Assembly: GCA_030407085.1 (NCBI GenBank)
Contig: CM059584.1
Coordinates: 129,493,501-129,557,500, forward strand
Length of the DNA stretch: 64,000 bases
Direction of reading: 5' to 3'
From: Trichopria drosophilae
Lineage: Eukaryota > Arthropoda > Insecta > Hymenoptera > Diapriidae
Part shown: in pieces, positions 34,025 through 44,880 of the stretch
Numbering within the stretch: position 1 is the stretch's first letter
Layout: every line of letters begins with the position of its first letter
The notes under the pieces: model-generated
The model's input: the letters and a program-made list of their open reading frames with translations, nothing else
Database searches by the model: none
Told to the model about the DNA's origin: nothing
Made by a program: the position numbers and the translations under genes

Positions 34025-34551
34025 AAAATAGTACTTTTCTCACTGTAGTACAAACATGTCATTATTCAACGCATCTTACACATATTTTTTTCTTTATTTT
34101 GTTGAGAATATTATATAGATTAGATATACTTACTGTATTACGTGAAGAGCTATGAATAAAATGATAAAAATATCGTGGTACAAAAAGTTCGATTTTACAC
34201 TCTTGGGCGCAAAATCGGTGATTTCGGTCCTGTTATATTTACTTACCTTCAACAATTTCAAGAAATGAATGTATAATTTAATAAATATGTCTTAATCTAC
34301 TAATAAATTACATATAAAATAACAAGTTACTAAAAGGAGCTTTTTTTTGTATTTTTGGTCATTTTTCGTGAATAAAGCTAATTATTATTATTTTTAGTTA
34401 CTTTTTTCGAGGCTAAAAAATGCGTTTATTGGCAAGACACTGATAAAACTTTTTAATGGAATTGCAGCGTTTTTTTCTTTGTATAGGGGAGAGCATTAAT
34501 CGGGACTTTGTAATTTTAGAACTTCACACGAGTGTCGAAAATTCCCGAAAC
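34025..34551. repeat. Duplicated segment, copy 1 (other copy 38283-38813)
   Basis: About 527 bp, GTACTTTTCTCACT to GAAAATTCCCGAAAC, is present again in the same orientation about 4.26 kb downstream with few differences. Its edge lies about 300 bp from BRIP1-like exon 2. There are no terminal inverted repeats and no clear TSD, so it looks like a segmental copy rather than a MITE. Shared landmarks are CTTGGGCGCAAAATCGGTGA and CACACGAGTGTCG. Confidence 0.8.
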
Positions 34552-34851
34552 CTGACGAAAAGAGCAGCTGGTGTTCTTTTGACGTCGCGAAACAAGGCGG
34601 AAGTTAACGACCGTCCGTCACGAGACAATCGCGAAATAAGAAATTCCCGACGTGGGGCAGAAGGGAATAGACCCAGTATGGTTACGAAGTCGATGAGATT
34701 AGCAAGGCAATGAGATATTCGAACGATTAGGACACCTTATATGCTATTAAGGAAACGTTTAACAGCCAATTCTACCTTCTCGTATAATTCTCATTTTCAA
34801 CATCTCGTTAGAAAGAATGAAGCAAGCTTAGAAGATAATATTGATACTCAC
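34552..34851 (-). other. Presumed intron 2 start of the BRIP1-like gene
   Basis: The stretch begins (minus strand) with the GTGAGT donor of exon 2. I looked for a third exon continuing the helicase and found none. A possible AG near 34559 opens a frame of under 20 codons that does not resemble the family. CpG is moderate at 34560-34720. The plus-strand frame 34456-34713 is treated as chance. Confidence 0.4.
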
Positions 34852-35412
34852 TCTCAAAGTCAGTTTGCCACGCTAATGCACCGCAGAGGAGCGCCAGCGT
34901 TTTTCCACTGCCAGTTGGACTTTCGAGGAGACAATGTTCTTTCTTCGTACAACCTTTGATTAGCTAGTAGAATATTTAAACAGTGAAATATTAAGTAATA
35001 TGATAAAACTAGGATGTTAGATAAAAAGACTTACCGCATTTACTACTGATATTTGACAAGGGTACGGTTTGACAGGAAATTGAACATCGATACCACCGAT
35101 CATTCTGGTATCAAGTATTTTTGGTTCTTCACGATTCTTATCAACCTTTTTTGATTTGCAACAATGAGGATTGCATTTGCTACTGCTCGAGTCGAGGCTT
35201 ACAGAACTATTTTTATCTGAATCGTCATCTGTCAAATCAACCGTATCGTGCACCTTAACATGGTTTAATTTACTTCTTTTAGCTGGTCTCTCAGAATCTT
35301 TCGATTCTGGTTCAGGTTTTTTTAACCAAGTAAATAGCGAATTGCCGGCGAGTACTTTTCTTTTCGGTGTGCCTGTTTTCGACGCATTGCTTCTATTAGA
35401 TTTGCCACTCAT
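34852..35412 (-). CDS. BRIP1: BRIP1/FANCJ-type DNA helicase, first two coding exons (partial)
   Basis: FANCJ/BRIP1 proteins are Rad3/XPD-family 5'-3' DNA helicases of the nucleus, acting in crosslink repair and at replication-blocking structures. Exon 1 is 35412-35035 (126 codons, ending phase 0 at a GTAAGT donor). The intron is 71 bp. Exon 2 is 34963-34852 (37 codons plus one base), ending at a GTGAGT donor. Residues 105-120 ([13 protein letters not shown]) form the family Q-motif region. Exon 2 carries [17 protein letters not shown] with Walker A SPTGSGKT at 141-148, then ALAWQ, which is closer to FANCJ than to RTEL1 or DDX11. The ~104-residue N-terminal extension has basic patches (PKRK, KRSK), a SUMO-interaction-like VDLTDDD (58-64) and a Cys/His cluster CNPHCC (80-85). 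Exon 3 onward, including the DEAH box and C-terminal helicase motifs, was not found at lower coordinates. The rest lies past a very long intron or is lost. The start at 35412 is the first Met of the long exon; an upstream exon could extend it. Confidence 0.85.
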
Positions 35413-35488
35413 TTTTGTATTTTGTACCTTGTGACACGTATGTTTTTGTCTATCTTTTAAACTGTGACGACTGTCACAAATGGTACAA

Positions 35489-35812
35489 CTGAAATTTTAA
35501 ATTATACGAATTGAAAACTTGTACGTAATATGAAATAATTCATATTAAGAAGAGTCGGAAGTAACTGAATGTCAGTATTGGTTGAAGACTTAATTTGTAA
35601 TAATGCTAGCACGCGAGTATCGCGTGTTAAACTTGTTACTTGTTTCAAAGTGCACTTTTGCAACTCGACAAACTCGACAGACGGCAGTTAACCTCAAAAG
35701 AGAAAGTTTATATTTCTACTTACGTCTGGTTCTCGATCCAGTCTTTATATTTGAACTCGAGTAGAGTCCAGCACGAAACAATTAATAAAGCAATGCAAAA
35801 GATGTAAAACAT
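35489..35812 (-). other. Possible upstream exon joined in frame to the BRIP1-like exon
   Basis: An ATG at 35812 opens 29 codons plus two bases, ending at 35724 with a GTAAGT donor. An acceptor (AATTTCAG) at 35489-35490 would start the next exon at 35488, and the joined frame stays open for 25 codons into the BRIP1-like Met at 35412. The new N-terminus would begin with a hydrophobic segment (MFYIFCIALLIVSCWTLL) and then CTICDSRHSLKDRQKHTC. A membrane helix is unexpected for a nuclear helicase. This could be a 5'-UTR exon whose frame is open by chance, an alternative first exon, or a separate small membrane protein. Confidence 0.35.
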
Positions 35813-37350
35813 TACCGGCACATACTGACAGTTCACATTAACCTAGTAGTAAATATAAATACACAATATTACACGTGACAAACACACAAAGTTTACGATT
35901 TTCTTTCGCGCCATTTCGAAGCGCATGTGCCGATGTATGACGTCATGAGTGGTAGTAACTTGCGCGGGCAAATCGCCATCATTCAAATTTTTTAAAATAC
36001 GTTTTCCGAAAAAATTATGCAGATTGAAAAGCGTGTTATTATTATGACGATATATGGGCATTGTTCTAGAACTTTTAAACTTTATGTTGTCGCTCATTAT
36101 GATACCATAAAAATTTTAAATATAACTTTGTAACACTACAGATCAACAAATTTTTGTTCGATTTACATGTAATAAGTGTTTATTACTAATTACAGATATG
36201 TAGAAAACAATGAGAGTAAATAAAAGTAGTGAATTTGCCTGTTTTTGGTGCGCGACACTCACTACATTTTTTCAGTTTTAACACTGAAACTTTTTGCACC
36301 TTTTTTTTATGGTCTGTGGTTTTTTGTGGAAGTATTTGGGGATGTAAACAAATGAAAAATCCTTAACTTAATGATGTGCCTCACTGGGGAATCAAATTAT
36401 ATACCTTCAAACTTGCGAGATAACTTTTTTTATAGTTGACAATTTAGCAATCAACCTTAGATAATTTTTTTCACATTGGTTTTTAAGAAAGCACACAACA
36501 GGGGTACATTACCTATATGATAAGAAGTAATTTGAGCCTTTGCCCGAATGTGTGCCACCTATACATCAAAAATGCGACCACGTCAAACTTTAAATTTCCA
36601 AGCGAAACTCACTTTGAAAAATCAAATTATTTAATGGCACATCTACAATTTAGCTTCTTAGTACTTTGGAATCATTGTGATCTTTTCTCCTATGTTATTA
36701 AAGTATTTATAAATTTTGTGTTTTTTTAATACAACAAAAAACACAATTTTTGACAATAATAAAATGATCATTCTTTACAAATTGTTTTAATTTTTTGGTA
36801 TCCTTAATGTTAAATCATGTATTTGGATTTCAAATTTTAATGAAAACTGACTTTGGATTTGTAATCAGTGGCCTCAAAAACCATAACATATCAAATTTTA
36901 TAAAAATCAAAGAAATTTTGTAAAAATAGTCCGCCATATTTAATCCATTATTTTAAATTTGAACTATTAACTAGACGTTTAATTTTATATACTAGCTTCT
37001 AAAAATTAGGCCATAAGCAAAAGAACTGGATTTTTTATGTATATTAAACGTTACGAAACTAAAAACTAATTTTACGAGTAACGTAACATATGTTACATTT
37101 AAAAAAAAAATACATTGTGTATAAATGAGTCACGCAAGGTTTTTCCTGTCATTTGATCAATTCTAAAGCCAATAAAATTAATTTCATGACTGTGCCTAAA
37201 AAAAAAATGCAATTTTCTTCAACCTCAAAGTTTAAAAGTTCTAGAACAATGCCCATATATTTGTATGGAATGTATAGATAGGCTATAAAGCATTAATAAA
37301 ACTTGGTATAATAGAAATTTAAAAAGAAATTAGCAAATTTTTGTTAATTT
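35813..37350. other. AT-rich spacer upstream of the BRIP1-like gene
   Basis: The frame 35843-36097 minus has no recognisable domain. The part at 35880-35980 is more CpG-rich (AAATGGCGCGAAAG on the minus strand) and may be the promoter region of the minus-strand gene. A diverged inverted unit of the 120-bp repeat lies at about 36835-36960. A 34-bp exact inverted match joins 36050-36083 with 37227-37260. Confidence 0.4.
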
Positions 37351-38252
37351 TCTTTTGTTGTTTTGGGCACACTGTAAAAAGTGCTGATGTAAATTTACCA
37401 CGAAAATCGTAGGACACAAAAATACCACTGATAATCGCAGGAAAATTATCGATACCTGGTAAAGTATAACCTGTTCAATGTAAAATTTCTTTGAAAAGCG
37501 GTGTAAAATTTCCGTGGAGCTTGTAAATGTACAGTGATTTTCTAAGGAAAATCACACAAACAATGTAAAATTTTTTACAGTTTCTGATGGAAAATTACCA
37601 TAATTATCACTGTTATTTTTGTGTCCTACGATTCTTGTTGTAAAATTACAGTTTTATTGTAATATTACTTTATTTACGGTAAAACACCTTCAGAAATCGC
37701 TGGAGAACTACAACAAATGTGTAATTTGAGTACGAAAATCGTTGTAAATAATTACATTACTGAAATGTAATTTTACTTCCCACTTTTTTCAGTGGCACAT
37801 GTCAAAAAACGGAAATTAAAAAATCCGAAACATTGAAAAATCGACATTTAAAAAGCCGACACTCAAAAAACCAATAAGTCATAAAGCTGTAATATACATG
37901 AAAACAACAATGTCAGCTTTTTAAATGTCGATTTTTCAATGTTTCGGATTTTTAAAATTCGATTTTTTGACATATACCCGTTATTTTTTAAAACAAAAAC
38001 CATAAATATGTACTATGTAAAGAATTCCATAGAATTGTTAATATTGAAAGTACTCGCATTAAAATCGTATAAATCAAATAAACTTTTCTATTACTATAGT
38101 GGTCTACCGGTAAACTAGAAATCTTCACTAAAAAACGTAAATAAAAAATGTCTGCATAAAATTTTAAAAATTCGGGCTCTGTAAAGGCAATTCTAATGGC
38201 AATAGACGATTTCCTAGAGGATAGCAAAGACATTAATTGGGAATTGACCGAG
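37351..38252. repeat. Unit A, copy 1 (interrupted by a MITE)
   Basis: Except for the MITE at 37370-37794 this stretch is a direct repeat of 38814-39296. It begins TTCTTTTGTTGTTT..GGGCA and ends AAAGACATTAATT..GAATTGACCGAG. It contains a hairpin at 37799-37973 (ATGTCAAAAAA against TTTTTTGACAT, with CATTGAAAAATCGACATTTA against its complement). It flanks the duplicated 0.53-kb segment on the left. Confidence 0.75.
37370..37794. mobile_element. CACTG-ended MITE, 425 bp, 3-bp target duplication GCA
   Basis: The left end CACTGTAAAAAGTG and the inverted right end CACTGAAAAAAGTGG define the element. GCA flanks both sides (37367-37369, 37795-37797). The paralogous site at 38831-38843 reads TTTGGGCACATGTC without the insert, confirming the insertion boundaries. 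A CACTG terminus with a 3-bp duplication fits the CACTA/EnSpm (CMC) class. ACTG ends with a 5-bp GGCAC duplication is an alternative parse. The interior is rich in GTAAAATTAC-like palindromic stretches and non-coding. Confidence 0.8.
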
Positions 38253-38282
38253 AATATTCGGAGATAAATAAAAATCATTATT

Positions 38283-38813
38283 AAAATGGTACTTTTCTCA
38301 CTACAGTACAAACATGTCATTATTCAACGCATCTTACACATATTTTTTTATTTATTTTGTTGAGAATATTATGTAGGTTAGATATACTTATTGTATTACG
38401 TGAAGAACTATGAATAAAATGATAAAAATATAGCGGTACAAAAAAATTCGATTTTACACTCTTGGGCGCAAAATCGGTGATTTCTGCATTGTTATATTTA
38501 CTTTCCTTCAACAATTTCAGGAAATGAATGTATAATTTAATAAATATATGTATTAATTTATTAATAAATTACATATAAAATAACAAGTTACTAAAACAAT
38601 TTTTTTTTGTATTTTTGGTAATTTTTCGTGAACAAAGCTAATTATTATTATTTTTAGTTACTTTTTTCGAGGCTAAAAAAATGCGTTGACTGGTAAGACA
38701 CTGTTAAAACTTTTTAATGGAATTGCATCGTTTGTTTTCTTTGCATAGGGGAGAGCATTAATCAGGACTTTGTAATTCTGGAACTTCACACGAGTGTCGA
38801 AAATTCCCGAAAC
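38283..38813. repeat. Duplicated segment, copy 2 (other copy 34025-34551)
   Basis: In the same orientation as copy 1 and highly similar throughout, including TCATTATTCAACGCATCTTA and the CACACGAGTGTCG tail. Here it lies between two copies of unit A, which suggests it arrived as part of, or caused, a local duplication. The frames on the minus strand here (38320-38514, 38673-38942) are not credible genes. Confidence 0.8.
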
Positions 38814-39296
38814 ATTCTTTTGTTGTTTATTTGGGCACATGTCAAAAAACCGAAATTCAAAAATCCGAAAAATCGAAAAATCGACATTTAAAAAGTCGAC
38901 ACTCAAAAAACGATGACTGCCAAAAAAAAAACAATAAGTCATAAAGGGGTAATGTACATGAAAACAACAATGTCAGCTTTTTCAATGTTTCGGTTTTAAA
39001 ATTCGATTTTTTAATATGTACCCGTTATTTTTTAAAACAAAAACAATAAATATGTACTATGTGAAGAATTCCATAGAATTGTTAATATCGACAGTACTCG
39101 CATTAAAATCGTATAAATCAAATAGGCTTTCCTATTACTAAAGTGTTCCACCGGTAAACTAGGAATCTTAATTAAAAAACGTAAATAAAAAATGTCTGCA
39201 TAAAATTTTCAAAATTTCGGTTCTGTAAAGGCAATTCTAAATACAGTAGACGATTTCTTAGATGATACCAAAGACATTAATTCAGAATTGACCGAG
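38814..39296. repeat. Unit A, copy 2 (empty site for the CACTG MITE)
   Basis: A direct repeat of 37351-38252 lacking the MITE. It holds the same hairpin motif (AAAAAATCG..ACATTTAAAAAGTCGAC against its complement) and then AAAGAATTCCATAGAATTGT-like and CGTAAATAAAAAATGTCTGC blocks. It overlaps the left part of the compound palindrome starting at 39133. Confidence 0.7.
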
Positions 39297-41078
39297 TCAA
39301 TTTTCAATAATAAAGTCTTTGGTATTTTCTAGGAAACCGTTTAAGTAATTAGAATTACCCTTACAGAACACGATTTTTGAAAAATCGATTCAGTCATCTT
39401 TAAATTACGATTTTGAGTGAAAATTCCTACGATAGCCGGATACTTTGGTACTTCCTTAACCGGTTCGTTAAATGTTTTTCTAACCCACGTCGAACTTTTT
39501 AAAAATGTATTTTCTTGAGTATTCAATAAGGCGTTTACAGTTTATTACCAGAAGAAAATAAATATTCAGGACCACAAAAATAATGTATTGAGAGATAACT
39601 TGAATCTTATATATTTTTGGTAGTTAAAAATGAATCCGTTATTCGATTTGATCATCACACCAGGATTTTAAGGAGAGGAGCAAGCCAGAATTTAGGCCCT
39701 TGATATTTAAATGTCTCACATTTGAAAATATTGTCATTTGGTACTATTTTCTTCTAAAAATAAGTGGTATTTAGTAAGAAAAAAAATTTTTCATGATTTT
39801 GAATTTTTATTTTTTTGAAATATGTGACATAATAAAAAATCCATACGAGAGATTATTTAAAATGGAAAGAAAAATACACAAATTATTTTGATGGAAAATA
39901 TTTCAAATTGTTGGACTAGATCGATTTTTAAGACTTGTTTTTTACCCTTTGGTCAATTTTTGGAATAACTGAGTCACTAGGAAAAAAAGTTGGCACGTTA
40001 CCTTACGTATTTTGAACCACTGATTACGAATATGAACATAGCATTTGATGGCCGGCCGTATCTTGGCCGACATCTTGAAAAAACTGCCATAAAACGTAAT
40101 TTTTTTCAAATGTTGCTTTTATTATAAGTGCTATTGATCTAACAAAAAATGTGTAAGGAATGAAAATCGGAAAAATCTACACAAAAAAGATTTAAGATAT
40201 TTCCTTCGCAATTTTTATAATAGTCTTGTCAAATGAGGATGAAAATGCGACTAATGGGATATGGCCGGAGGATATTTCCACATTGAATTTTGACAAAAAT
40301 GAATTTTTGTTGCCATATATTGACGGCCAACATATGAAATAGTTCATAGAAGTTACGTTTACGTGCACGTACTTCTTACTATTTACGTGGAAGGCATTAT
40401 GGGTCAAATTTCAGATTTTCAAACATCCTAACCTCAAATTGACAAAAAAGATATTATTTAATATTTTTAGATCAGATATCTTAAAATCGTGATGTGATGG
40501 GACGAATCCAATAACGACTTCGTTTTTAGCGACGAAAAATATATAAGACTCAAGTTATCTATCAATAAATTTTTTTGCGGTCCCGAGTATTTATTTTCTT
40601 CCGGTAATAAACTGAAAATACACCTTATTGAATTCTCAAGAAAATATCTTTTTAAAAAGTTAGACATGGGTTAGAAAGACATTTTACGAACCGGTTAAGG
40701 GTATTCTAAAGTAGTCCGCCGATAAGGTAGGAATTTATGCTAAAAACGTAAATTAAAAATGTCTGTATCAGTTTGCTAAAATTCGGACTCTGTAGAGATA
40801 ATTCTAGTTTCTATATACGGACTCTTGCTGAATGCCAAATAGGTTAATTAAGAATTGACCGAGATTTATTAGAAATAAATCAAAAATAACTGTTTCCAAT
40901 AATTCTCGTTCATTTCCTAATTAATTTCTACGACCTTTATTAATTGGCCGTATGTAGTAACTAGAATTACTCTTACACATTCCGAATTGCGACAAATTGA
41001 TTCAGACATTATTAATTTTCGATATTCATTGTAAATTCCTATCTTATCAGCGAAGTACTTTAGAACTGCCTTAAGGAA
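39133..41078. mobile_element. 1.95-kb compound palindrome with a hairpin in each arm
   Basis: The region is symmetric about position 40077: AACCGGTTCG at 39458 pairs with CGAACCGGTT at 40687, and 39470-39680 pairs with 40470-40685 (for example ATTTTCTTGAG with CTCAAGAAAAT). Each arm ends in its own hairpin (39133-39463 and about 40700-41078), built from the sequence also found in unit A (GTAGGAATTT, ACGTAAAT.AAAAATGTCTG, TTCTGTAAAGG.AATTCTAA). The central part contains a 120-bp-repeat-like fragment (40018-40075). Several minus-strand frames inside are not genes. Confidence 0.7.
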
Positions 41079-41339
41079 GTGCCTACTGGAACTGAAAATC
41101 GTGCTCATTGTAAACTACAATTCTTTATCTACATTTTTCGATAAGATCGAAAGGAAAAAAGTTATGAATTTTTGAAAAAAAAATTCGCCAAAACTTTCTT
41201 TGCGTATAACTCGAAGGATTTTGCAAATAAAAACAAAATATTTTAGACAATACTTTATTATCTTGTCAAAAACTAGTGTTATGAATTTTTTAATTTCAGC
41301 AATTTCTGAGAGATGGCTGATTCGCTTCACCCGGAATGG
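41079..41339. other. Spacer between palindrome and satellite
   Basis: AT-rich; nothing recognisable. Confidence 0.3.
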
Positions 41340-43530
41340 GTCATATTACATATAACGAAGCAATTACATTAAGTAGTAAAATATTATACTAGAAAAATGC
41401 AGTAAAATTGAACTTAAATTGTACAGTATTATATCAAAATATATAATTTAGTAATATTATGGTTATATTACACTGAACTATATAACAATCTGTCGTTGCA
41501 GTTGTATTGCGTAGTAATATATTTATATAGTAACATTACAGCAGTATTGCAGTTATATTTCACGGTTATATATCACACTGTAAGTTAGAATAATATGACC
41601 AATATTTTAATCAGCAATAAAGTAGATGATAACGTATTACACTATAAAATTACAGTCATATTTGGTTGAATTACATAGTAATATATCAAACTATAACGTT
41701 ACTGCAATATTACATGGTTAGATTACATAGTAATAAGCACCATTTAAGGATTCGTTTAAATACTAATAAGTAACATATAAAAGTTATTGCATTATTATGC
41801 TTGCAATACGTATACTAATATATAGTACACAGAAACATTAGAGTGATGCTCAGTTCAGTGTTCATAATAACATACATATTACAGTTGAATAGTGCAGCAA
41901 TATTTTGGCTATATTCCACAGTAACATGTCACACTTGCGTAACGTTGTGATATTATGTTAGTATTCACTGCAAAATACTACAATCTTATGTTGCAGTCGT
42001 GTTACGTTTATATTACGTAGTAATATTTTATATTTGGTTGCAAATACTTAAACAGTAATAAAATACATGACAATATTATTATTATTTCACTATAATTTTT
42101 TTTTCAATATTGTGGTTAAATTACACAGTTAAATATCAAACTATAATATTATAGTAATATTGTTGTTACATTACACGGTAATTAATCACATTTAGGAATC
42201 GCTGTCATGTTATGTTATATTACACGGAACTGTATCACATAATACCGTTACAATACTATGAGCGTTGTGTTAAATATTAATAAATTACATCGACAGGATA
42301 CGGTATTGAACTTAAATTGCACACTAATATATCAAAATATAATATTCAGTAATATTATGGTTATATTACACTGAAATATATATCATAATCTTTCGTTACA
42401 GTAATGAATCAAATTTCGGAATCGCTTTGATGTTAGGTTATATTACACTGAAATATCTGAGTATACCATTACAATAATAGAACAGTTGTATTAAACATTA
42501 ATAAATTACCCAGACAAGTTAAGGCATTATTACGGTTACATTAAGTATAGTAAAATATACTATGAAATTATACAGTAAAATTGTACATAAATTTCCCGGT
42601 AATACCTCAAACTATTACATTAAGTAATATTGTCGTTATATTACACTCAAATATATCGCAATCTCTTCTTGCAGTTGTATTGCGTTGTAATATGGTACAC
42701 CGTAACAGCACAGCAATATTACATTTATATTTCACTGTGATATATCAGACTATAATGTTAGAATAATGTGAACGTTATATCAACCAGCCATAAATTACAT
42801 GGTAACGTATTACACTAGAAAATTACGGTAATATTTGGTTAAATTGCATCGTAATATGCAAAACTATAACATTACAGTAATAGTATGGATACACTACACA
42901 GTAATATGTACCATTTAAGAATCGCTTTGATATTGTGGTTATATTTGACTGTAACATTTCAGATTATAATAGTATAATAATATGAATGTTATGTTAAACA
43001 CTAATAAGTTACATAGAACAGTTATTGCGTTATTATAGTTATAATACGTACTATTATAGTACACAGAAATATTACAGTATTATTCCATTCAGTATTCTTA
43101 ATAATATACATATTACACTTGAATAATGCAGCAATATTTTGGTTAAAGTAGACAGTAAAATATTACACCCTAAAATTACAGTAATATCCTTTTTAAATTA
43201 TATAGTAATATATTAAACAGTAATAATGTATAAATATTATGTTCATATTTCACTTTAATACGTCAGAATTTGACATGACAATAATATGACCGTTATATTA
43301 AAGAATAATAAATTACATAGCAATATTACCAATATTAAGTTTAATATGTATACTAATATAGTACACAGAAATATTTCAGTAATATGCCGTTTAAATTTCT
43401 AAGTAAAATATACATATTACACTTGAATAACGCATCAATATTTCGGTTATATTATATGGGAACATATTATACGCTTTAAAATTACAGTAATATTTCGATT
43501 AAATTACAAAATGCTTTATATTTCACTGAA
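41340..43530. repeat. TAATATTAC satellite with higher-order repeats, 2.2 kb
   Basis: Degenerate ~50-bp units of the form TTATATTACACAGTAATATA followed by TCAAACTATAATATTACAGT fill the whole interval. A longer block (ACTAATAAGTTACATA, GTTATTGCATTATTA, ATAGTACACAGAAATATTAC, TACATATTACACTTGAATA, GCAGCAATATTTTGGTTA) recurs at about 41757, 42994 and 43300, showing higher-order organisation. The motif (TTTA)GGAATCGCTTTGAT recurs near 41740, 42190, 42410 and 42910. Non-coding. Confidence 0.85.
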
Positions 43531-44100
43531 AAATATATCGAAATGCCGAGTTGCGGCCGTATTAAATAATTTTAAAAAAATTTATTAAAAAGCCGTAAAT
43601 GTACACCCCATAATTTGTTTCTTGATTGTATGTATATTGTAACCCTTCCACTGGTCCGTGTTTATTGTTTTTATATTTGAGTCTGACTTTATTCATATTA
43701 ATCACTTTTGTTTATTTTTCTAAATTACAATCCATTTGTATATCATCCCAAAATCTTAATATATGAAGTGTCTATATTTATTAGTCTATGTATCTGCAAT
43801 CTGTGTATATAATTTGGACCCCCCCCCCCCCTCCCCGAAAATCCTGCGGACACTCATAGCAACTTTGTCTAGTCCTAATGGTTATTAGGTTTTAGTAATG
43901 CAACTAACAGTTAGGTCGAAAAATCGAATGATCAAAAAGCCGACTGTTAAAAAACCGCCACTTCAAAAAATGACTGTCTACATGTCACTGTGTCTATTTT
44001 TATATGTTTTGGCATTTTGACCGTCGGCTTTTTGACTACCAGCTGTATGACCGTTCGTTTTTTTACCTATCGGCTTTTTCAACCCCCACCCTAACTATCT
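43531..44100. other. Spacer with a C-tract and a small inverted repeat
   Basis: A run of 11 C lies at 43820-43830. Around 43918-44075, AATCGAATGATCAAAAAGCC and GTCGGCTTTTTGACTACC form an imperfect inverted pair resembling the GTCGAC/AAAAAGCCGAC hairpins of unit A (37799-37973). No gene. Confidence 0.4.
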
Positions 44101-44880
44101 CATAATATATTTTGCTAAATACCTTTGAGAATGACTACATGATTATTGAATATCTGGACATTTCTTCTGGACAATCTGTGTATTCGAAAAGATTGTCATT
44201 AGTGTACTTGGTCTCAGTCTTTCGTGGGCACTGACATAAATCCAAATGCTTACATTTGAATCCATGACAAATTACGGATTCAAATTATTGTATTTCAGAT
44301 TGGTATAAAGTGTCCATCTTTTTAATGCTATAAAACTTCATGTTAAATTGTTAAGTTTAATGATTAAGCCTCGGTTTTTATGAAGAAGTGATCGATTTTT
44401 TTGACCAATAGGAGTTAATTTCAAATATCGTTTAATGTCCAACTTTGTTAAAAAAACTGATCTGAGTTGGATCACTTTTAGATGTGCCTCGATTTGATCA
44501 ATTTTTTATTAAATGTCTATAAACTTTTTCTTACTTGGGCACCTTATCACTGTCCGATCAGTCCCTGATCAGTACGTCTGAAAACACATCCCTTCGTATT
44601 ACCCGTCATGGCTTTACACCTATAATTGTCTATGGAGTTTTAAACATTTAAAATCAGTATTTTGGCTAATTAGCAGGATATCAAAGCACGTTAAAAAATA
44701 TAAATATTTCATATTTTGATATCAATTTTGTCTAGCAAATTGGGATAGTATTACCAACAGCAAAGTTAGATCTTGCTTATTCTAATCATCAGGAAATATC
44801 TTCTATATCATTAAATTTTGAAACAAAGTTCAATAGACATTTTTTTCTGTAATCAGCTACTATTAGATATAGATATTTTG
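44101..44880. other. AT-rich spacer
   Basis: No gene, repeat or signal that I can support. Confidence 0.35.

Noticed and set aside
34456..34713. 85-codon plus-strand frame antisense to the helicase intron
   Set aside because: About 100 bp of it is the duplicated segment also found at 38.7-38.8 kb, and it has no domain. It is a chance frame.
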